Shown here piece after piece: positions 12,570-25,445 of a DNA stretch of 64,000 nucleotides; position 1 is the stretch's first letter, and each line of letters begins with the position of its first letter. The stretch lies in the NCBI RefSeq assembly GCF_011386835.1, contig NC_088792.1, positions 110,084,421 to 110,148,420 of the forward strand, in the 5' to 3' direction. Below the pieces are notes generated by a model that had not been told where the DNA came from, searched no databases, and saw nothing but the letters and a program-made list of their open reading frames with translations. A program made the translations under genes and the position numbers. This DNA comes from Chrysemys picta bellii. Taxonomy: Eukaryota; Chordata; Testudines; Emydidae.

Positions 12570-15500
12570 TCAGGGTCTGGATAATGGGGTTGTTTGATAG
12601 TTTAACTTTGTAAACCATCTTCTGCTTCTCTGTAAATATATCCCTCTCCAACCAATAACTGCTCCCTCAGAGCAACCACACTCCTGCAAGAGCATTTCCT
12701 GTACTAGGCCTATGTTAGGTCAACATTTCTGAGCTAGGAAATATCTAGGAAAGAACGAATGTCATTCACATAGGATTGGACTAATTTGGAAAGCAGTGAC
12801 TGAGAAAAGGAATTAGAGGTCAGAGTGGATAAAAATCTCAACTTGAACTCCCAGTGCGATGTAAGGAACCAGGTCCTCTTCAAACAGCTGCTTCTCTTCT
12901 AATCTGGCCAGTAGGGGTAGACACTATAAAACATTGCCTCCCTCCCTTCATCCTCTTGGAAATAAAAGCATCACCTCACAAGCACCGCTGAAATCTGGGG
13001 TTGCAAACATAGGATTCTAATGTGGATCTCCCATAGGGCAGCATTTTGTATCAGAAATTGGGTTTGACTAGATGTCATTAAAAAGTGAGAGCCTCACCTC
13101 TGCTCTGGCCCCTTTATACCACGTAAAAGCACTGGAGTGGTACAAAAGGGTCCCATGAGCCCTGTGTCTAGCTGGGGGACAATACCCCAATTCAGGTGTA
13201 ACCCACTAGTTAGCTTGAATACGTTACCAGCTTTATCCCTGTTGATCAGCTGATTGTCTTAAGACCAGTATTGAGAACAATATTTTCAAAATGGTCACTA
13301 TATCAGATAAAAGCAAAATCATTAGACACTTAATAGAAGATGTTAAAACAACAACTAAGTAAATCTTTGGAGTTTGAGAAGCAAGGATTAGACAGTATGC
13401 TACTAACTGCTTGGCTACTGAACTGCTTGTATGGTATTCACTAAACAATTTTAGGTGAATTTTGGCTTTTTTGGTGTGTGTGGGGGGAGCTTCACAAATT
13501 ACCATTATTTGAGAGTCCACTTATGATTCAAAAATACTGAATATCAAAAGTGCGCAAAGGGCTTCTATAAATCAGTGATAATATCTGAGATTCAAAATTT
13601 GGTACCCATGTTTTCAAGTAGATAGAATATGTGTATAAAAAAGTTTATGATATTAAAGCCAATCTCAGAATTTTGGGGGGGTGAGGGTTGGAGGGGGTGA
13701 CTCATGAGGTTTGAACACTTTGGTTTGTCAGTACTGCTCCTAGTATGTGGTTCCTCCAGAAAGGAACTGAGTCATACTGTCAAGCTGCTGCAAAGGGGCT
13801 TGTGTTGCTTCTGAGCCTGGTTACACAAAGGATGTTTCATGTCAAACCAGTACCTTTCATAATCATTACAATCTGAAGGTGGGGATACTATCAGTCGGAG
13901 ATATTCAGAACTAGAACTAGAATTAGGATTATAATTTTTAAGGCTGGTGATAGATGTCACAAAATGTCTCTGTAAAAAAACTACTGCCAATGAAACCTAT
14001 GGACAGGATTTCCTGTCCGACTTCTTCCTAGAATGACATTCACATCAAGAAGCAGCTAAACTCCATTCCTAAGAGGGAGTTTAAGAGTCATAACTTGGTA
14101 GCAAAAAAAGAAGGGGTACAAAATATAGGCAGAGAAACTGGAAACAGTGAAAAGTCAAGTGATTGCCTAGGCATCTACTCAATAGACTTGCTTCCCACAT
14201 TATGCAGATGTGCTTGATCTTCTGTGGGGTCTGGGGTGGGCCAAACAGTGTGTTATGCACTATAGAGTGGGGAATGGAATCTCAGCTCCTCACTGGAACA
14301 ATTGGGATGAAAATGCTACAAGGTGAACTTCCTGGAATTTTCCTCCCTTTTTGTCCCCTTCACCAAGTTTTCCTGTGGAAGAAGGCCATCATGACCTGTA
14401 CATATAACAGACCAACTAAAACCCATATTTGTACATAAGCTTGTGTAACTGAAAAATATCTCTATACAACAAAAATAAATTGAAAGAATTTATGAGATGA
14501 TACAATGTGCTAATAAATTCACTCCCCCACCGCTGATAAAATAGGACAAAGAATTATAATGATCAACCACCCTTAAAGGCCAATCTTTAATAAAAATACT
14601 ATCCAGAAACAGAAATATACCATTCATCACTCCATTAGCTCTCAGAAAGATAGGGCCTAATCTCCTTTCATACCAATTTTGCCCCAGCATAAACCCACTG
14701 ATTTCAATAGAGTAATTGCTGGTTTATACCTTCTTAAGGGCTGGATCCTGCTAGGTTCACTCTGCCTCCAAACCAGAAAAGAGTTAACGCCCACTGCCAT
14801 GGTGTGGATCTTTGTCCCCCTCTAGTGGTAAGACCATTTATAGAGCAAGGTTTATGAGTTTTATACTGCCTCTTGGGTGCCCAGGTTTAGTTCCTGCAGA
14901 CAATCTCATGGAGGGAGGGGAGTATTTACAAGTGATTGTGAAGTCAGTGGGACTACCCATGTGTTTAAGTGCTTAGCTGGATTAGGGCCAGAGTTCTTAG
15001 CACTTTGCAGGTTGAAGCCATAACTGAGAGAGAATCCACTCCATATTCCTTCTACTGGTTCTGGTTAGGCATGTGTTCATTATTCCTAACGACATTTAGT
15101 GGAACAAGAAAACATGTATGTGTTTTCTTGTCCTCTTTTCTTCCTATGATTTAAACTTTATAATTACTAAGAATCTGTTTATCTTTTTCAGAGGTCTGCA
15201 CAATTTATCAATACAGGAATATTTTGCCTATGTTCCAAATCAAATGTTATCTTCACAGCAAATAGTCTACTTTCTTTATGCTTAAGCAATTTACTGAAGG
15301 TTTGATATTGCTACTAATGCAAGACACCAGATCTCACTTAACTATCCTCTGCAGATGTAATTAAGTGCTTCCAAATGTTTTGCTTAATTGCGTTCCTTAA
15401 TGTTCTGAGTGATGTTTTGCTCCTTTCCTCCAGTTACAAATTGCATTTATAGCTTCCAGTAATGCCATTTATCATTGCAATTTGCTTAGCTTGAAATGTG

Positions 15501-16735
15501 CTCCATTAATTAGTTCTTTTCTAGTCTTTTAAAAGAAATGTCTGGAGATCATTAATTCTATATAGGCAATTTATTATTGCTTAGGAGAATTGCATATTGT
15601 GGTCTTCCTTCCCTCCACCCCAAACTTCTTTCAATATTTCCCTGTGTACAATTGTCTTACATGATCACCTTGAAAGCCCTCTCCTGTGAGTGTCATTCTA
15701 TTTTTTATTACTACAAAAAGCTCCCAAACATTCCATGACTAATCCCAACAAACAGCACTTGGAATACACTTTTTTTTAATGTATTTATTTATTTTGCAAA
15801 CAGTTATTCCAAAATGAGTTTGTAAAGCTGCTTATATTACCAAAATGAGCTCTTTCCTTGATTTATTGGTAAACAACATGGTAATGATGAAAGTGCACAA
15901 TACAAAGGAATTCAGTGGCAGAAATAATGGACTAGCTCATTGTAAAATTATTAATCTGGAGAAGAAAAGATCACTCCATTTTTCTACATCAACTTTTGGA
16001 ATAAACTGAAAATACAAAGCTCAACTCCCATTCTCCACTGAGTTCGGCACTCTGAACAGGTTTAAGGTTCGGATCTTGCAAAGGATCATACGAAACATTG
16101 CGTTCATCAGTAATCTCACAGAACTCAGTGCCTTTGAGCATGTGAGTAAGACTTTGTAGGATCAGGGTTTTAGGAATGGGAGGGTCTGTTGACAGCATTA
16201 CAAGAGAATTTCCAGGTCCATATGTTCCCGTTCTGTACGGTTTTTTATTATTATTTATTTTTGAAGAGAATGAAATAGCTAATAAATACATAAAAATAGT
16301 AGACCTTATTCTCCTCTCACTTACACTGGTGTAATTCAGAAGTATCTCTATTGAGGTCAATGGCATTATAGTGGCATCAAACATGTGTAATCTAGAATAA
16401 GGCCCGCTACATGCTAGAACTGCAGGCACCTGTCTGAGGAATGAGTATGTTAAGAAAGGTAAATTTGTCATGACATTGAAGTTATAGGATAAGTCTGAGA
16501 TCTTATTGTAACTACTAGGTGAATTGTCTTATTGTAACTACTAGGTGAGGTGAAATGCATTCCATACAACATGAACTTCCAGCATGAATCATTATAGGAA
16601 AGATGGGGTCATTTTGCTTTTCATACATATTTTCAGAATCCCCTGAAAATGTTCTAAGACAATGAATTGGTTAGTTTACTGTATTATCTATTTAAAAAAA
16701 ATCTCTAGGTTGAAGAAAGCTCTGTGATTGACCTG
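12570..16735. other. Non-coding DNA with a possible conserved element
   Basis: No gene is supported. Short CATTGA/TCAATGG-type repeat fragments occur near 14690-14710, 14920-14990 and 16310-16400. About 15340-15600 looks unique, repeat-free and rich in ATTA/ATTTGCAT-like motifs, which might be a conserved non-coding element. At 16503-16549 a block containing CTTATTGTAACTACTAGGTG is directly duplicated. Confidence 0.5.
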
Positions 16736-16962
16736 TGTTATGTATGCGTAAAAGGCACTGTACGTTATGTTGGTGAATGAGCTCACTGGGGCACTGCTGT
16801 TAGTACCCAGGAGTTGTTGTCTAGAAAGGAAAGGATTCACTTTGAGTCCAATTCAGCATCCTCCTGCCTAGTGGGAAGTTTGTCTGTATTTCTCCTGTTC
16901 CTGACAAAACCAAAATAAGAGAGTTCATTGTTGCCGCTGACTGTAGTGTCCTTCACTACACA
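16736..16962 (+). repeat. 5' LTR of the gypsy-type element
   Basis: Starts TGTTATGTATGCG and aligns by eye with the copy at 20807-21016. The right edge is uncertain by about 15 bases. The sequence just inside, TCTGGTGACAAGGATG (about 16972 on), sits where a primer-binding site is expected; the matching tRNA was not identified. Confidence 0.75.
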
Positions 16963-16989
16963 GATAATTTTTCTGGTGACAAGGATGTG

Positions 16990-18040
16990 ATCCTGTTAAA
17001 AATTAAAGACAAGCAGCAGGATTCTGGAACCACACCCAGTAGAAAATCATAATCTCAAGAATGACCAGCAAACATTTTATTTAGAAGGCTGCCATCTTGG
17101 AATCTGAACCAACGTTGTGCACCTGCAACTTGAAATGGCCATGTTGGTACATATGGAGAACTTTGATGCAAGTCAACCTGAATCATGGTATTCTTATTCA
17201 GAAAAAACGTATTTATTATTTTGAAGCAAATCTAATCAACTCCAGACATAAATAGGCTGGTCTCTGATCATCTGCAAGGCCAGGATATTCAACATTATAT
17301 GATCACTCATTGCACCTGCTTTGCCCCGGACCAAGGCATACAATGAAATCATAACTTTGTTGAAGGCACATTTGTCACTTATGTCATCTGTCAGTGTTCA
17401 ACTATTTCAATTTCATAAATGAAATCAATGAGCTCATGAGGGCTTCACCACCTAGATTGCCAAGATATGTCACATCGCCACACATTGTAACTTTGGTCAT
17501 TTTCTCAATGACATGCTGTGAGATTGCTTTGTCTGTGGAGTTCAGGATGAAGAACTTCAGTGCTGTCTCCTTGCTGAGCTGAATTTATCATTTTCCATTA
17601 CACAGGAAAAAAGTCTTTGGCCACCAAAAATAAGGAAATTTCTGTTGTGGCAACCAATGTGAACGCTGTCCATCAGGATCAGAAAGATGATCATCTTTCT
17701 ACAAACTCAGTGGAAGAATAGGAACTCAAATCACATTAATGTGGACATTGGACAAGATTAATTGTCCGAACATCTGCTTAGGCTGAGGAGGATAGTATCA
17801 CTCTGCTTGCAGATTCAAAGACATCAAGTGCTGTTTCTGCAAGAACAAAGGTCATCTTGAATTAGGTTGACTATCAAAGATCAACAATGTGAACCAAAAG
17901 AACCATGAGAAGTATTCTCATTCTCAAGCATCAAACAACCTCAACACTTTATTCAACAATGGTGTCAAGAATCTGCATTCCATTCAGAGCATCCACAACA
18001 AGGAATCTTGAGTTTCTGAAACATTCGTGACAGTGTCCAT
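16990..18040 (+). pseudogene. gag remnant with one broken CCHC zinc knuckle
   Basis: No long open frame survives. At 17829-17870 the frame reads Cys-Cys-Phe-Cys, four residues, His, four residues, then TGA exactly where the last Cys of a CX2CX4HX4C knuckle should be. This is the nucleocapsid RNA-binding motif of Ty3/gypsy Gag. The Cys-to-stop change (TGC/TGT to TGA) is inferred from the motif spacing. The upstream capsid part could not be recognised. Confidence 0.6.
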
Positions 18041-20790
18041 CAATGGCACTGAGTGAAAAATGGAAGTTGACTCTGAAGAAACAGTTTCAATCATCAATGA
18101 AGACACATTGTTGTTTTTTTTCCCCATATTGTCCTCCCAAGTTTCCACATCCATCATGCAGCCTTTGGGACTACAGTGGACAAAATGTTGACCTCATCAG
18201 AAGCTCTGATGTGAATGTTTGCTATGGCTTTTTCTGTGAAAGATTGTCTCTCATTGTCAAAAAAAGGTCATTGTGAAAACCTTGTAGGCATGAACAGGTT
18301 TACACCACTGAGAATCAGCATGCATGGCATCCATGGCCTCAAAAATAGTAATTAAGAAAGATAATCAACAAACTCCCTCAAATGTTTTCTGAAGACTGGG
18401 AGCTTACAAGGGACCACCAGTGTCATTCCATCTGGATTCGGCAGTCATGCCAATCCATATGAAGCTCAGGACATACCATCTGCCCTACATTCAAAGATTG
18501 ATGCAGAGCTAGAGCACCTTCTTGCACAGGGAATCTTTTATCCTGTTACACGTATGAAAATGGCTATGCTTATAGTACCCATACTCAAGCTGAACAGAAA
18601 TGTATGAATCTGTGGAGATAAGTGCACTTTGAACTGGGCACTCAAACAGCACCCTAATTCAGTGCCTTTTGTTAACCAACTACCCTGTTCTTGCTGGAGG
18701 AGGAGTCTTTGCAAAACTTGACCTTGCATAAGCATATCAATGACTGATAGTTGACAACAATGCTACAGATGTCCAGATGATTCTGTCTTATCAAAGAGCA
18801 TTTCAAATTAAGTGCTCCAGTTTGGAATTTCCATTGCACCTGGAATTTTCTAATGCTTCATGTAAACTCTACTTTCCATAATTCCATGTGCTGTACCATA
18901 TTTTGACAACGTCATGATAATGAGATCAACTGAGGATGAACTTGCCAAGTGACTTCAAGAAGTCTTGCACTGATTTGAGAGGTCAGTCATTCGAGTCAAG
19001 AAGGAACAATGTGAAATTGGAGCTATAAATATCACCCTCTTAGGCTATCACATCAGTGCACCTGGCATGCACCTAACAGAAAACAAGGAGGCAATCCATG
19101 ATGCCTCTGAGCCAAAATCCAAACAGGAACTTCAAGCATTTCTTCAGTTGCTCAACTTCTACTACAGTTTTTCTTCCAAGAAAGGTAACAGTCACTGAAA
19201 CTCTTCATTTCCTTCTTGATAAGGAGTTCCATGAAAGCAGATGTCTTCAAGAAGGTCAAGAAGTTACTGACATCTGATTGAATCCTTGTCCACTATGATG
19301 AACAGAGGCCATTGATCATTACCTGTGATGCACTTCCCTACAGTGTCAGCACCATTCTCAGACATTCTCTTTCCAGGTGGAACTCAGGCACCTATCACCT
19401 GCTATTCAAGAACTTTAACATCCACCAAGAAAAAAAAAACTATGCACAAATTGATAAAGAAGTGCTCATTATCATTGCAGCAGTCAAGAAATTCCACAGT
19501 TACCTCTACAATCATGCATTTGAGATTTGGACTGACCACAAGCCGGTTCTATGAATTCTCTCCAATAACAAGCCGACACTTGCAGTCATGTTTAAACTTA
19601 AGCTTTCCACCCATAAAGGATGCCTCTTATGGGGACATCATGTCATTATTCCAGAAAGAGATGGCTGAGTCATCTTAGCTACATTACACATAACACATCC
19701 AGGAATTGGGCACATGAAAACATTAGCCCAAAGTTATGTATGGTGGCCTGGAATGGACGTTGACATAGGAAAAATCGTAAATGAGCATAGCGCATGCCTA
19801 GTTACTCAACAAAATCCACCCAAAGCCCCAACATCTCCTGGGAAGTGACTGAGAAAGCATAGTTAAGAATCCATATTAATGTCGTGGTGCCCTTAAAGGG
19901 AAAGATCGAGTAGACTATTTCTCAAAATGGTTTAAAGTGATATTAATCTCATTACAAACGTCTACTGCAATGATCACTATTCTATGTCAACCGTTCATGA
20001 CTCATGGATTCCCAGATACTATTGTGTCCAATAACAGAACTGCTTTTACAGCTGATGAGTTCAAAGACTTTGCCAGAAACAATCTCATTGGAGCTGTCAC
20101 TATTGTGTCATGATATCCCCAAGTGAACAGTCAGGCCGAATAGATGGTGCAGACAAAGTTGCCAAAACGAGAATCATTTAGGGAGACTGGCTGACAAGAC
20201 TTGCCAGGTTCCTCATCACTCGACGTCACTCCATACCAGACTACTGGAATTAGCTCATCCAAGATACTCATGGGATGACATTTTAGGACATGCCTTGACC
20301 GTCTCAACCCTGACATCTCTGAGGAATTGCAACACAAACAGGATCCGTTTCAGGAGTCCTCCCTGTCATTATCTACCCTGTGTTTCTTCATACCACAAGA
20401 ATGCATATTCACTAAAAGCTACAGAGCTGGACCAATGGGCATTCCTTCAACAATCATTGAGATCACTGGTCCCATCTCATAAGGTCCAGACCACAAATGG
20501 ACAAGTTTGGTGTAGCCACATTGACCTGCTGAGAAAACATTAATCTCTGAGCAACTTACTCCAGAGGAGCCTTCAGATGTGTCTCCTTTAGAGACAACCA
20601 TTGATTCTTTGTTATCAGTGCCACCTCCAGTCTCTGAGCTTGCTGAAGTTGATACTCATGGAGGACAATGCTCCTGTCTCACCACAGGTCCATGTTGAAT
20701 CACAGTCAACAAAGACCATGCATCACAAAGAGCATTGTAGAGAGAACACAGTGCAGGCGAGATCACCCATGATGGCTGGACGATTGCGTT
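18020..20790 (+). pseudogene. pol remnant: protease, RT, RNase H, integrase
   Basis: The aspartic protease region near 18040-18110 reads Val-Asp-Ser-Glu where a functional enzyme has Asp-Ser/Thr-Gly. The RT starts near 18500 (Glu-Leu-Glu-His-Leu-Leu-Ala-Gln-Gly-Ile pattern). Its active-site box at 18899-18910 reads Tyr-Phe-Asp-Asn instead of Tyr-x-Asp-Asp. RNase H is best preserved at 19312-19554, with the DALPYSVSTIL and YAQIDKEVL motifs and a terminal TDHKPVL. The integrase zinc region (HPGIGHMK...YVWWPGMD) starts near 19690 and the core near 19910 (YFSKW), with VSNNRTAF where VSDNGTAF is usual. Many stops and frame changes make all domains non-functional. Confidence 0.8.
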
Positions 20791-20793
20791 GCT

Positions 20794-20806
20794 AAGAGGG
20801 ATGGGA
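20794..20806 (+). promoter_or_regulatory. Polypurine tract of the gypsy-type element
   Basis: AAGAGGGATGGGA lies immediately 5' of the TGTTATG start of the 3' LTR, the position where plus-strand DNA synthesis is primed in LTR elements. One T interrupts the purine run. Confidence 0.65.
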
Positions 20807-21016
20807 TGTTATGTATGCATCGGGGGAGCTATAGTTCACACAGATGAATGCACTCACCAGGCGTGCTGCTGTTAGTACCTCAAGTTGTTGTCTATAGAGG
20901 AAAAGAATTCAGTGTTCTCCTGGCTATTAGGCAGTTCATCTGTGTCCTGTTCCTGACCAAAAAAAAGTTTATTATTGCCACTGAGTGATTACATGTGTTC
21001 CTCACTAAATAAATAC
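20807..21016 (+). repeat. 3' LTR of the gypsy-type element
   Basis: Starts TGTTATGTATGCATC and ends near CTAAATAAATACAGCA, aligning with the 5' LTR with many substitutions and small indels. An AATAAA-like hexamer near its end could be the polyadenylation signal. The edge is approximate. Confidence 0.75.
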
Positions 21017-21260
21017 AGCAATCTGCAAAGCAGGGAATGGCAGGTCCTATCAGCAATCTCCCCACTACACTACCCTTAGCCCTAGACATGTAAGGGAAAA
21101 GGTCCTGGACAGGAAGTGGCCAGGGTCTGTTTGGAAGCTGAAGAAGCAGCCACTGAGCAACATGGCAAGAAGAGAGTTGGAGAAAAGTTGGAAGCAGGAA
21201 CAGACACAGAGCCATGTGTGGAACAGGCTGTGAGCACTGGATGTTACAGCTTGGTGCAAG

Positions 21261-21756
21261 CAGAGCCATCCCTAGGGAGGTGAGCGGGTCTGGACAACTT
21301 AGCCAATATGGGGCCCTGGGGGCGCTGGTGGGGGAGATTGAGGCAGGGGGCCCAATGGTGGGGCAATGAGGTTCCAGCTGCTCTGTGGAGTGTGGGCTGA
21401 GGCGGCTTACCTGGAGCATGGCACATCCACTGGTGGTCAGGGGTCCCCGTCTCCTGGGTGCAGGTGCTGCCTCCTGCATTTGAATAATGGTGGGGCTCAG
21501 GTGGGCACACAGGGTGGGAAAACTGCGTGTGCAGCACCCTCCTGCCAACACTGTCCCAGGCCTGGCAGGGGCGGGGGAGGCAGGGCCAGACACACCACGC
21601 TGCCTCCTGCTCGCTGGCTGCCTCTGCCAGCTCTGCTCATGGCAAACAGTTTCTTTCCTCACCTCATCTGACACCGTGATGTCAAAGCACGGGGGCCCCC
21701 AAAGCACAGGGCCTGGAGTGGTCACCCTGATTTGCCCTACCCAAGGGATGGCTCTG
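21261..21756. mobile_element. GC-rich non-autonomous hAT element with 8-bp target duplication
   Basis: Left end CAGAGCCATCCCTAGGG and inverse right end CAGAGCCATCCCTTGGG are inverted repeats (16 of 17 bases). Flanking GGTGCAAG (21253-21260) and GGTGCAGG (21757-21764) match at 7 of 8 bases, the hAT signature. The interior is much richer in G and C than its surroundings and has no transposase. Flanks at about 21020-21252 and 21765-21900 look like another older repeat that served as the target. Confidence 0.88.
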
Positions 21757-21764
21757 GGTGCAGG

Positions 21765-24700
21765 CCTATGTGGGACTTGTGGGGGAGCAGCAGTGGCTGG
21801 GCAGGGAGCTAGTACAGAGGGCCTGGAAACCCCCGGCACTAGCCCTGAAGAGGCCTGACTATTAATTGGACTGCCCCAGAGATCAAAAAAAGATCTGCTA
21901 TAACCCCCTTTGACCTGTACATGTGCAAGCCTCTGCACCTACAGTATTTGCAACCTTTCCTCTTTCCTTCCAGCCCTAGTAAAATCCTTTCCCTTAGCCA
22001 TGTGTCTGAGTGGCTACTGGGACCTAGCAGGGCTAGCAACTACAACGCCTAGCCTCTGAGAAGCGGTACACCAGGTATGCTATTGCACCCTAGTGTTTTG
22101 GGGGTACAGAATAACCCCAATAATTACAGCTCACTGCATCTGTGATTTTAATGGAACCCCCACCTGCAAACAGGTGAAAACCAAAATTGACGAAAACCAA
22201 TATAAGGCTATTTGTCTCATTACAAAATATTTTTACTAGCATATCAAAGGCTTCTATTATGTTTTTTTCCAGAGAGATATAATAAGGGGTAGATGTAACA
22301 GAGGCTCTTCAAAAATTTGCTTGTGCTACATCAGCAGCTTTCTTTGAAGAGTAATAATAATTAAAAACATATAAACTATTTCTCCTTAACTAGATGTAAA
22401 ACAGAATTTTAACTGTACCATTCAACTGCAAAACAACAACCCTGCTCCTTGTTTGACAAAAAAACAAGTGATTTATCAGCTTGATGATTCCATGTCCTAG
22501 GAGTTGTGCAGGAAAAGAAAGAGGCATTACACGAATTTGATTAATGTTTGTTTCCTGGGAAATAGAATTCTAACTGAAAAACTGCCTAAAAGAAATTAAA
22601 TTTAGCAGAAATTAGAAACAATTGTTTCCTTCCAAGCACTGTGATTTAATGTGTGAAAAGGCAATAGAAAATATTAAGAGACACTGTAATGAAGATAAGT
22701 GGCTGTTATTGCTAAATATACCTTTTCAATACGTTTTTCACAGGTGTTTTAGAGTTTTCTAATGATAAACTATCTCTTAAGTACTGGTTCATGCTGTAGT
22801 TTATTGAACATATTTAGACAAGAAAGGCCAATTTCTGAATATGAGAAAAAGTGAGTAAACTGAAAGATGTTAGGTGCCATAGGACAAAAGCTCATTTGAC
22901 ACCCATTGAAATCAATAGAAATACTTCTGTTGACTTCACTGGGCATTCAATCAGCCTTTGTATACACAAAAAGGCAGCTGGATTCAGTCCATGTAAAAAG
23001 GCTAGTATACTGCTATTTACAGGTGAGGCTTCAGATCAAAGGATAAATCTATGGTGACTATAAAGTAGCTGATGTTAGCATGTGCATCATCACCTAAATG
23101 TGAGCAGCCAAGTGCACCTACAATTTTGTAGAGCTGGACTGCTGAGGAGAAAGGCAGGCATGCATGTGGAGCTCTCTGCTAGGTGGATAGGTTCTGTTGC
23201 AGTTATATGGAAGCACGGGGGAAAGAGGGAACAGGGGTTGTGGGACCTAGTACCCACCTCCATGACTGCAGATGAGCATGTGAATTTATCTGTACTGATC
23301 CTCAGCTGCAAAACCTTGGGGGAGGAGGGGGTGTCTCAAATAATTTTAAGAAATATTTTTGCCATATTGATGGCAGGGTTTGTATACACAATTACATTGT
23401 CTTTCTCATCCCCAGGCTGGAACTAGAGACCTCTAGAGCAAAAAGCCTGATCCATTACAGCTTGAGCTCAAAGACTAAGCTCTGGAAAATGTTTGTGTCA
23501 ACAATTTTAGATCTGCACAGGCATTCAGGCATGAAACACCGATTAATTTCCTCCTTCTGAGGATCTAGGCCGAAAGACACATAGATGGGAACTGTATCAG
23601 AATCATCCCCTGTGGATCTGTCACAGAAAGGGACACAGAACACATACTGAACCATAGGTTGCACATGCTTGTAAGTTTTTTTTTTCCAATATGGCTTCAT
23701 TATGACAAAACATCATCATGCCCTGATGCAAGATCCTGATACAATAAAACAGTCACAGGATGTAGTTTTGATGGATTTCCCATTCTTTGCCTTTATGGGC
23801 TGGTAGGAAAGCAGCTCTAAGCCTGAAAACAACTGTTTATGAAACTTTGATGATAAAAATATCCATTTAAGTTAATATAAAATTCACCAGAATCTGCACA
23901 GAACCCCAGATGGTCCCCACATCTGTGGATTATTTGGAAAACTGTTCATACAAAAATGTTCAAGTGGTACCAATTTTATATGGAAGAACCTTTACTGTTG
24001 AGTGAATAAAAGATTCTCTGATACATAAGCAGGAATTGGCCAAGCCACAGGAACAGGAAAAGAAGGGAGAATATGATTAGAATAGGCAGAGGCAATAACC
24101 ATTAACCAAAGAAGTGGGAGATAATCAGATCTCAGGTTGCAATGAAAGAATAATTTTTACTATAAAGTCCCTCAGCTCTATTCTGCTCCCACCTAAATCA
24201 ACATCAAAACTCCCATTGACTTCAGTGGGAGCAGAAGTCAGACCTTTGTGTTCTTTCCTTTCTCTTCCTCCTGAGGGAAGTCACATGCTGGAGATGCAGC
24301 ATGCCAGTGACTTGTTTCCCCTTGCTGCTCCCTGCTCTGCTTCTACAGGGAGGCGCAGAGGGAAGGAGCTGTCTAGTGGCAAGAGCATATTCCCATTTGC
24401 AACTACTCATGCCGTGTATTTATAGTAATAACGAAATAATATCCCTTGAGTTACCTGTCAGTTCGTTCAAGATGTGACGGTCACGGACCTATAAAAGTGG
24501 AATTGTACCTCATTCTTCAGCTATGGAGTTATGACTCTGGAGTTATGCCTTTTTTTATATTTAACTTATACACACTCCCTTCCCTTGATATAAATGCCTG
24601 CTGTACTTCCTTTTGCCTCATTGCTATGCTATTACTCTAATATTTCAAAATTTCTAATAAATATAATTAAGAAAAAAAGCTTCATTATTAACTCAGCTCT

Positions 24701-25345
24701 AATTTGAAATTAGCAATGCAGCAACTTGATATTTAATGGCACTACTGAAATGGAGGTAATAGAAATTCTATTGAGCCAAGTAAATGTGAATTAGTAATGG
24801 TTCTCATATGTGCATTGTATCTAAATTTAAGATTAAGGAAATGGCAATTGTTACACAAATTAACATTGAGACATTTTAAAGAGTGTTTAAACAAAGTTAT
24901 TTGGCAATACGTTTATCAATGTTTGACTTTAAGAGTTCATGCAGTCCTGAACTCTGAGTGTCTTGAATATTTTAGCATTTTTAAGCCATTTTGGAGACTT
25001 GGGCTCAGGTTCTTTCAAGAGCCTAAGTGAGCCCTGTCAAAGTACTTCCCTGGACATCTATCCCAGGACATTCTGTGCACTGGTAGAATAGTTATTCTGA
25101 ACCAGGCAGAATGTATACTAGAAAGAATTTAAGATGAGCCTGGAAACTTAAATTTATATCTCTGCTGGACAATAAAAAACAGACTTAACAGAGAAATTGG
25201 TTTCTGGCTAATTACAACAATTTGTAACACACACTATTGCTTGCTTACCCTAATTGCCCACTTTATTTTAAATGGTCTCCTATTGCATGTGTGAACCCCT
25301 TATGTTTAACTATCTGTCTTACCTTGTGTTTATGTCACTCTGGTT
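21765..25345. other. Non-coding DNA, no gene recognised
   Basis: No coding signal. About 22200-22800 is AT-rich, repeat-free and might be conserved non-coding sequence. Short CATTGA/TTCAGTGGG repeats occur at about 22900-22945 and 24175-24240; the latter is an inverted pair around TCTGCTCCCACCTAAATC and GTGGGAGCAGAAG. The rest looks unique. Confidence 0.5.
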
Positions 25346-25445
25346 ACCTTGTCAGAGGAAGAGCTTTGTGAAGCTCAAGAACTCAGTCCTTCCACCAGCA
25401 GAAGCTGGTCCAATAAAAAAAAAATTACCTTACCTACTTTGTCTC
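25346..25445 (-). repeat. Interspersed repeat fragment (GGTCCAATAAAA family)
   Basis: Carries AGAGCTTTGTGAAGCTC followed by CCACCAGCAGAAGCTGGTCC and an AATAAAAAAAAAA run. This is the reverse complement of the repeat at 48960-49055 (TTATTGGACCAACTTCTG then GAGCTCTTCTTCAGA) and resembles 57575-57640. The family is common in reptile genomes; its transposition class is not clear from this window. Confidence 0.7.

Larger units (their letters stand above)
16736..21016 (+). mobile_element. Decayed Ty3/gypsy-type LTR retrotransposon
   Basis: Two related terminal repeats (16736-about 16962 and 20807-about 21016) both start TGTTATGTATGC and share GCTGTTAGTACC, GTTGTTGTCTA and CTGTTCCTGAC blocks. Between them lie, in order, remnants of gag zinc knuckle, protease, reverse transcriptase, RNase H and integrase, the Ty3/gypsy order. 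A purine tract AAGAGGGATGGGA sits directly before the 3' LTR. The internal length of about 3.85 kb is short for an intact gypsy element, so deletions are likely. The target duplication is not visible. The LTRs differ at many sites, so the insertion is old. Confidence 0.85.

Noticed and set aside
15989..16471. 160-codon minus-strand frame
   Set aside because: No recognisable domain or splice context, and it overlaps a dispersed repeat fragment at 16310-16400. Could be a chance frame in AT-rich DNA.
20892..21938. 348-codon open frame on the minus strand
   Set aside because: It runs across the gypsy 3' LTR and through the GC-rich hAT element with its 8-bp target duplication. Its composition (Pro/Ala/Ser-rich) follows the GC content and it has no domain.
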